Notes under the pieces: model-generated
Databases searched by the model: none
What the model saw: only the letters and a program-made list of their open reading frames with translations
What the model was told of the DNA's origin: nothing
NCBI RefSeq assembly: GCF_964204865.1
Contig: NC_135264.1
Span: 7,346,001 to 7,410,000 of the forward strand
Direction: 5' to 3'
Source of the DNA: Styela clava
Lineage: Eukaryota > Chordata > Ascidiacea > Stolidobranchia > Styelidae
Length of the DNA: 64,000 bases
Shown: positions 60,383-64,000 of the stretch, piece after piece
Layout: each line of letters starts with the position of its first letter
How positions within the stretch are numbered: position 1 is the stretch's first letter
Translations under genes and position numbers: made by a program

Positions 60383-60463
60383 TTTCCTCGCCGTTTCATT
60401 CGATTTTGCTCTGTTTTCCAACAACTGCGAAATACAAATAGCCGAATAGACTACTACTTTATT

Positions 60464-60582
60464 GCCTACAACCATACCACGTTGAATGCACCCGATCTCG
60501 TTCGATCTCGGAAGTTAAGAAATGTCGGGCTCGGTTTGTACTTGCATGGGTGACCGGCTGGGAATACCGAGTGTCGTAGGCT
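60464..60582 (+). rRNA. 5S rRNA copy 290
   Basis: As copy 275; T-run spacer. Confidence 0.96.
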
Positions 60583-60667
60583 TTTTTTTCGTCGCCGTTC
60601 CATTCGTTTTTTCCCTGTTTTCTAACAACTGCAAAATACAAATAGCAGAACAGACTACTACTTTATC

Positions 60668-60786
60668 GACTACAACCATACCACGTTGAATGCACCCGAT
60701 CTCGTTCGATCTCGGAAGTTAAGCAATGTAGGGCTCGGTTAGTACTTGCATGGGTGACCGGCTGGGAATACCGAGTGTCGTAGGCT
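60668..60786 (+). rRNA. 5S rRNA copy 291
   Basis: GACTACAACC start; CAATGTAGGG. Confidence 0.96.
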
Positions 60787-60867
60787 TTTCGTCGCCGCTT
60801 CATTCGATTTTGCTCTGTTTTCCAACAACTGCAAAATACAAATAGCCGAATAGACTACTACTTTATC

Positions 60868-60986
60868 GCCTACGACCATACCACGTTGAATGCACCCGAT
60901 CTCGTTCGATCTCGGAAGTTAAGCAATGTCGGGCTCGGTTAGTACTTGCATGGGTGACCGGCTGGGAATATCGAGTGTCGTAGGCT
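60868..60986 (+). rRNA. 5S rRNA copy 292
   Basis: CTACGACC; GAATATCGAG. Confidence 0.97.
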
Positions 60987-61067
60987 TTTCGTCGCCGTTT
61001 CATTCGATTTTGCTCTGTTTTCCAACAACTGCGAAATACAAATAGCCGAATAGACTACTACTTTATC

Positions 61068-61186
61068 GCCTACAACCATACCACGTTGAATGCACCCGAT
61101 ATCGTTCGATCTCGGAAGTTAAGCAATGTCGGGCTCGGTTAGTACTTGCATGGGTGACCGGCTGCGAATACCGAGTGTCGTAGGCT
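61068..61186 (+). rRNA. 5S rRNA copy 293
   Basis: GATATCG; CTGCGAATACC. Confidence 0.96.
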
Positions 61187-61267
61187 TTTCGTCGCCGTTT
61201 CATTCGATTTTGCTCTGTTTTCCAACAACTGCGAAATACAAATAGCCGAATAGACTACTACTTTATC

Positions 61268-61386
61268 GCCTACAACCATACCACGTTGAATGCACCCGAT
61301 CTCGTTCGATCTCGGAAGTTAAGCAATGTCGGGCTCGGTTAGTACTTGCATGGGTGACCGGCTGGGAATACCGAGTGTCGTAGGCT
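61268..61386 (+). rRNA. 5S rRNA copy 294
   Basis: Consensus. Confidence 0.97.
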
Positions 61387-61467
61387 TTTTGTCGCCGTTT
61401 CATTCGATTTTGCTCTGTTTTCCAACAACTGCGAAATACAAATAGCCGAATAGACTACTACTTTATC

Positions 61468-61534
61468 GCCTACAACCATACCCCGTTTAGTACTTGCATG
61501 GGTGACCGGCTGGGAATACCGAGTGTCGTAGGCT
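61468..61534 (+). pseudogene. 5S rRNA copy 295, 67-nt remnant
   Basis: As copy 265. Confidence 0.9.
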
Positions 61535-61615
61535 TCTCGTCGCCGTTTCATTCGATTTTGCTCTGTTTTCCAACAAATGCGAAATACAAATAGCCGAATA
61601 GACTACTACTTTATC

Positions 61616-61734
61616 GCCTACAACCATACCACGTTGAATGCACCCGATCTCGTTCGATCTCGGAAGTTAAGCAATGTCGGGCTCGGTTAGTACTTGCATG
61701 GGTGACCGGCTGGGAATACCGAGTGTCGTAGGCT
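61616..61734 (+). rRNA. 5S rRNA copy 296
   Basis: Consensus gene followed by a CGCCGCTTC spacer: the junction of the 948-bp duplication. Confidence 0.97.
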
Positions 61735-61815
61735 TTTCGTCGCCGCTTCATTCGATTTTGCTCTGTTTTCCAACAACTGCAAAATACAAATAGCCGAATA
61801 GACTACTACTTTATC

Positions 61816-61934
61816 GCCTACGACCATACCACGTTGAATGCACCCGATCTCGTTCGATCTCGGAAGTTAAGCAATGTCGGGCTCGGTTAGTACTTGCATG
61901 GGTGACCGGCTGGGAATATCGAGTGTCGTAGGCT
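61816..61934 (+). rRNA. 5S rRNA copy 297
   Basis: As copy 292. Confidence 0.97.
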
Positions 61935-62015
61935 TTTCGTCGCCGTTTCATTCGATTTTGCTCTGTTTTCCAACAACTGCGAAATACAAATAGCCGAATA
62001 GACTACTACTTTATC

Positions 62016-62134
62016 GCCTACAACCATACCACGTTGAATGCACCCGATATCGTTCGATCTCGGAAGTTAAGCAATGTCGGGCTCGGTTAGTACTTGCATG
62101 GGTGACCGGCTGCGAATACCGAGTGTCGTAGGCT
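62016..62134 (+). rRNA. 5S rRNA copy 298
   Basis: As copy 293. Confidence 0.96.
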
Positions 62135-62215
62135 TTTCGTCGCCGTTTCATTCGATTTTGCTCTGTTTTCCAACAACTGCGAAATACAAATAGCCGAATA
62201 GACTACTACTTTATC

Positions 62216-62334
62216 GCCTACAACCATACCACGTTGAATGCACCCGATCTCGTTCGATCTCGGAAGTTAAGCAATGTCGGGCTCGGTTAGTACTTGCATG
62301 GGTGACCGGCTGGGAATACCGAGTGTCGTAGGCT
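62216..62334 (+). rRNA. 5S rRNA copy 299
   Basis: Consensus. Confidence 0.97.
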
Positions 62335-62415
62335 TTTTGTCGCCGTTTCATTCGATTTTGCTCTGTTTTCCAACAACTGCGAAATACAAATAGCCGAATA
62401 GACTACTACTTTATC

Positions 62416-62482
62416 GCCTACAACCATACCCCGTTTAGTACTTGCATGGGTGACCGGCTGGGAATACCGAGTGTCGTAGGCT
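62416..62482 (+). pseudogene. 5S rRNA copy 300, 67-nt remnant
   Basis: As copy 295; last remnant in the window. Confidence 0.9.
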
Positions 62483-62563
62483 TCTCGTCGCCGTTTCATT
62501 CGATTTTGCTCTGTTTTCCAACAAATGCGAAATACAAATAGCCGAATAGACTACTACTTTATC

Positions 62564-62682
62564 GCCTACAACCATACCACGTTGAATGCACCCGATCTCG
62601 TTCGATCCCGGAAGTTAAGCAATGTCGGGCTCGGTTAGTACTTGCATGGGTGACCGGCTGGGAATACCGAGTGTCGTAGGCT
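62564..62682 (+). rRNA. 5S rRNA copy 301
   Basis: GATCCCGG. Confidence 0.97.
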
Positions 62683-62763
62683 TTTTGTCGCCGTTTCATT
62701 CGATTTTGCTCTGTTTTCCAACAACTGCGAAATACAAATAGCCGAATAGACTACTACTTTATT

Positions 62764-62882
62764 GCCTACAACCATACCACGTTGAATGCACCCGTTATCG
62801 TTCGATCTCGGAAGTTAAGCAATGTCTGGCTCGGTTAATACTTGCATGGGTGACCGGCTGGGAATACCGAGTGTCGTAGGCT
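62764..62882 (+). rRNA. 5S rRNA copy 302
   Basis: GTTATC; GTCTGGC; GTTAATAC. Confidence 0.96.
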
Positions 62883-62963
62883 TTTCGTCGCCGTTTCAAT
62901 CGATTTTGCTCTGTTTTCCAACAACTGCGAAATACAAATAGCCGAATAGACTACTACTTTATC

Positions 62964-63082
62964 GCCTACAACCATACCACGTTGAATGCACCCGATCTCG
63001 TTCGATCTCGGAAGTTAAGCAATGTCGTTCTCGGTTAGTACTTGCACGGGTGACCGGCTGGGAATACCGAGTGTCGTAGGCT
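62964..63082 (+). rRNA. 5S rRNA copy 303
   Basis: GTCGTTCTCGG; TTGCACGGG. Confidence 0.96.
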
Positions 63083-63163
63083 TTTCGTCGCCGTTTCATT
63101 CGATTTTGCTCTGTTTTCCAACAACTGCGAAATACAAATAGCCGAATAGACTACTACTTTATT

Positions 63164-63282
63164 GCCTACAACCATACCACGTTGAATGCACCCGATCTCG
63201 TTCGATCTCGGAAGTTAAGCAATGTCGGGCTCGGTTAGTACTTGCATGGGTGACCGGCTGGGAATACCGAGTGTCGTAGGCC
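63164..63282 (+). rRNA. 5S rRNA copy 304
   Basis: GGCCTTTTG end. Confidence 0.97.
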
Positions 63283-63363
63283 TTTTGTCGCCGTTTCATT
63301 CGATTTTGCTCTGTTTTCCAACAACTGCAAAATACAAATAGCCGAATAGACTACTACTTTATC

Positions 63364-63482
63364 GCCTACAACCATACCACGTTGAATGCACCCGATCTCG
63401 TTCGATCTCGGAAGTTAAGCAATGTCGGGCTCGGTTAGTACTTGCATGGGTGTTCGGCTGGGAATACCGAGTGTCGTAGGCT
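63364..63482 (+). rRNA. 5S rRNA copy 305
   Basis: C-box change GGGTGTTCGGC; spacer GCGAAAAAC. Confidence 0.96.
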
Positions 63483-63563
63483 TTTCGTCGCCGTTTCATT
63501 CGATTTTGCTCTGTTTTCCAACAACTGCGAAAAACAAATAGCCGAATAGACTACTACTTTATC

Positions 63564-63682
63564 GCCTACAACCATACCACGTTGAATGCACCCGATCTCG
63601 TTCGATCTCGGAAGTTAAGCAATGTCGGACTCGGTTAGTACTTGCATTGGTGACCGGCTGGGAATACCGAGTGTCGTAGGCT
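63564..63682 (+). rRNA. 5S rRNA copy 306
   Basis: GTCGGACTCGG; GCATTGGTGACC. Confidence 0.96.
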
Positions 63683-63763
63683 TTTCGTCGCCGTTTCATT
63701 CGATTTTGCTCTGTTTTCCAACAACTGCGAAATACAAATAGCCGAATAGACTACTACTTTATC

Positions 63764-63882
63764 GCCTACAACCATACCACGTTGAATGCACCCGATCTCG
63801 TTCGATCTCGGAAGTTAAGCAATGTCGGGCTCGGTTAGTACTTGCATGGGTGACCGGCTGGGAATACCGAGTGTCGTAGGCT
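63764..63882 (+). rRNA. 5S rRNA copy 307
   Basis: Consensus. Confidence 0.97.
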
Positions 63883-63963
63883 TTTCGTCGCCGTTTCGTT
63901 CGATTTTGCTCTGTTTTCCAACAACTGCGAAATACAAATAGCCGAATAGACTACTACTTTATC

Positions 63964-64000
63964 GCCTACAACCATACCACGTTGAATGCACCCGATCTCG
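63964..64000 (+). rRNA. 5S rRNA copy 308 (partial, cut by window end)
   Basis: First 37 nt of a consensus copy; shows that the array goes on to the right. Confidence 0.95.

Larger units (their letters stand above)
60064..63963 (+). repeat. Higher-order repeat E, copy 3 with internal 948-bp duplication
   Basis: Copies 288-307. Units 292-296 are repeated as 297-301 (offset 948 bp), so the last units match block copy 2 at 3,900 bp. The right end differs from copy 2 (no CGTCGTCG spacer after copy 307). Confidence 0.88.
3361..64000 (+). repeat. Tandem 5S rDNA array, 308 copies, array continues past the window
   Basis: Head-to-tail units, standard length 200 bp (119-nt gene, 81-bp spacer), all on one strand and with no foreign insertion. 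Unit lengths other than 200 come from a few defined indels: 199 (1-nt gene deletion), 190 (10-nt gene deletion), 148 (52-nt gene deletion), 135 (the same plus a 13-bp spacer deletion), 185 (copies 46 and 91), 195 and 203-205 (T-run and spacer variants), 201 (copy 93). Recurrent gene types are: 1-nt deletion in the GATCTCGTTCGATC loop with a GTAAGC 3' end; GATCTTG with CTTGG; CACGGTG; GTTATC; and copies followed by an expanded T-run with a CCGTTCCATTCG spacer. These types occur in fixed orders, so the array is organised into higher-order blocks listed separately. Confidence 0.98.

Noticed and set aside
3432-62499. Dozens of antisense open frames of 60-114 codons, many nearly identical (starting MKRRRKAYDTRYS or MYFAVVRKQ)
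   Set aside because: They are reverse-strand readings of the 5S gene plus spacer. They repeat with the array, change whenever a unit has an indel, and have no independent coding signal.
3361-64000. CRISPR array
   Set aside because: Regular direct repeats are present, but repeat and spacer are both conserved and the repeat is plainly a 5S rRNA gene.
1-64000. tRNA, snRNA or 18S/28S genes linked to the 5S array
   Set aside because: No sequence with the features of these genes was seen outside or between the 5S units.

Overview
This window is almost entirely a tandem array of 5S ribosomal RNA genes from an animal genome. From 3361 to the right edge I count 308 head-to-tail copies, all on the + strand. 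307 lie fully inside the window and the last is cut by its end. The standard unit is 200 bp: a 119-nt 5S gene plus an 81-bp spacer. The 5S sequence has the metazoan layout (GCCTAC/GTAGGC terminal helix, internal A-box and C-box, T-run terminator). The CACGTTGAATGCAC stretch resembles nematode 5S as I remember it, so a nematode is possible, but this is a weak inference. No spliced-leader gene is visible in the spacers. No protein-coding gene can be supported anywhere.

Region 1 (1-3360) is the flank of the array. It holds two copies of one inverted-repeat element in direct orientation. Each has a roughly 1-kb core with terminal inverted repeats of about 220 bp. The inverted symmetry continues outward into flanking ~37-bp minisatellites, C-rich on the left and G-rich on the right, which is the architecture of a foldback-type non-autonomous DNA transposon. 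Copy 1 is cut by the window start and its right half is duplicated in tandem. Copy 2 ends about 12 bp before the first 5S gene.

Region 2 (3361-64000) is the array. Variants are not randomly scattered but fall into blocks that repeat as higher-order units: about 5.59/5.78 kb (4764-16133), a four-gene cassette recurring at 18.3-26.5 kb, 5,139 bp (26477-36554), 3,137 bp and shortened derivatives (36555-47313), three 1,548-bp copies (48517-53160), and 2,952-bp copies (54160-64000), the last with an internal 948-bp duplication. Shared indels trace these blocks: a 1-nt loop deletion (23 copies), 10-nt internal deletions (13), a 52-nt deletion leaving a 67-nt remnant (13), and expanded T-run spacers.

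Functionally, most copies look competent for RNA polymerase III transcription of 5S rRNA. The remnants lack the A-box region and the TTTT terminator and are pseudogenes that are nevertheless carried along by block duplication. Individual copies are numbered 1-308 from left to right; full annotation is given on the array entry and on reference copy 9, and other copies list only what distinguishes them.
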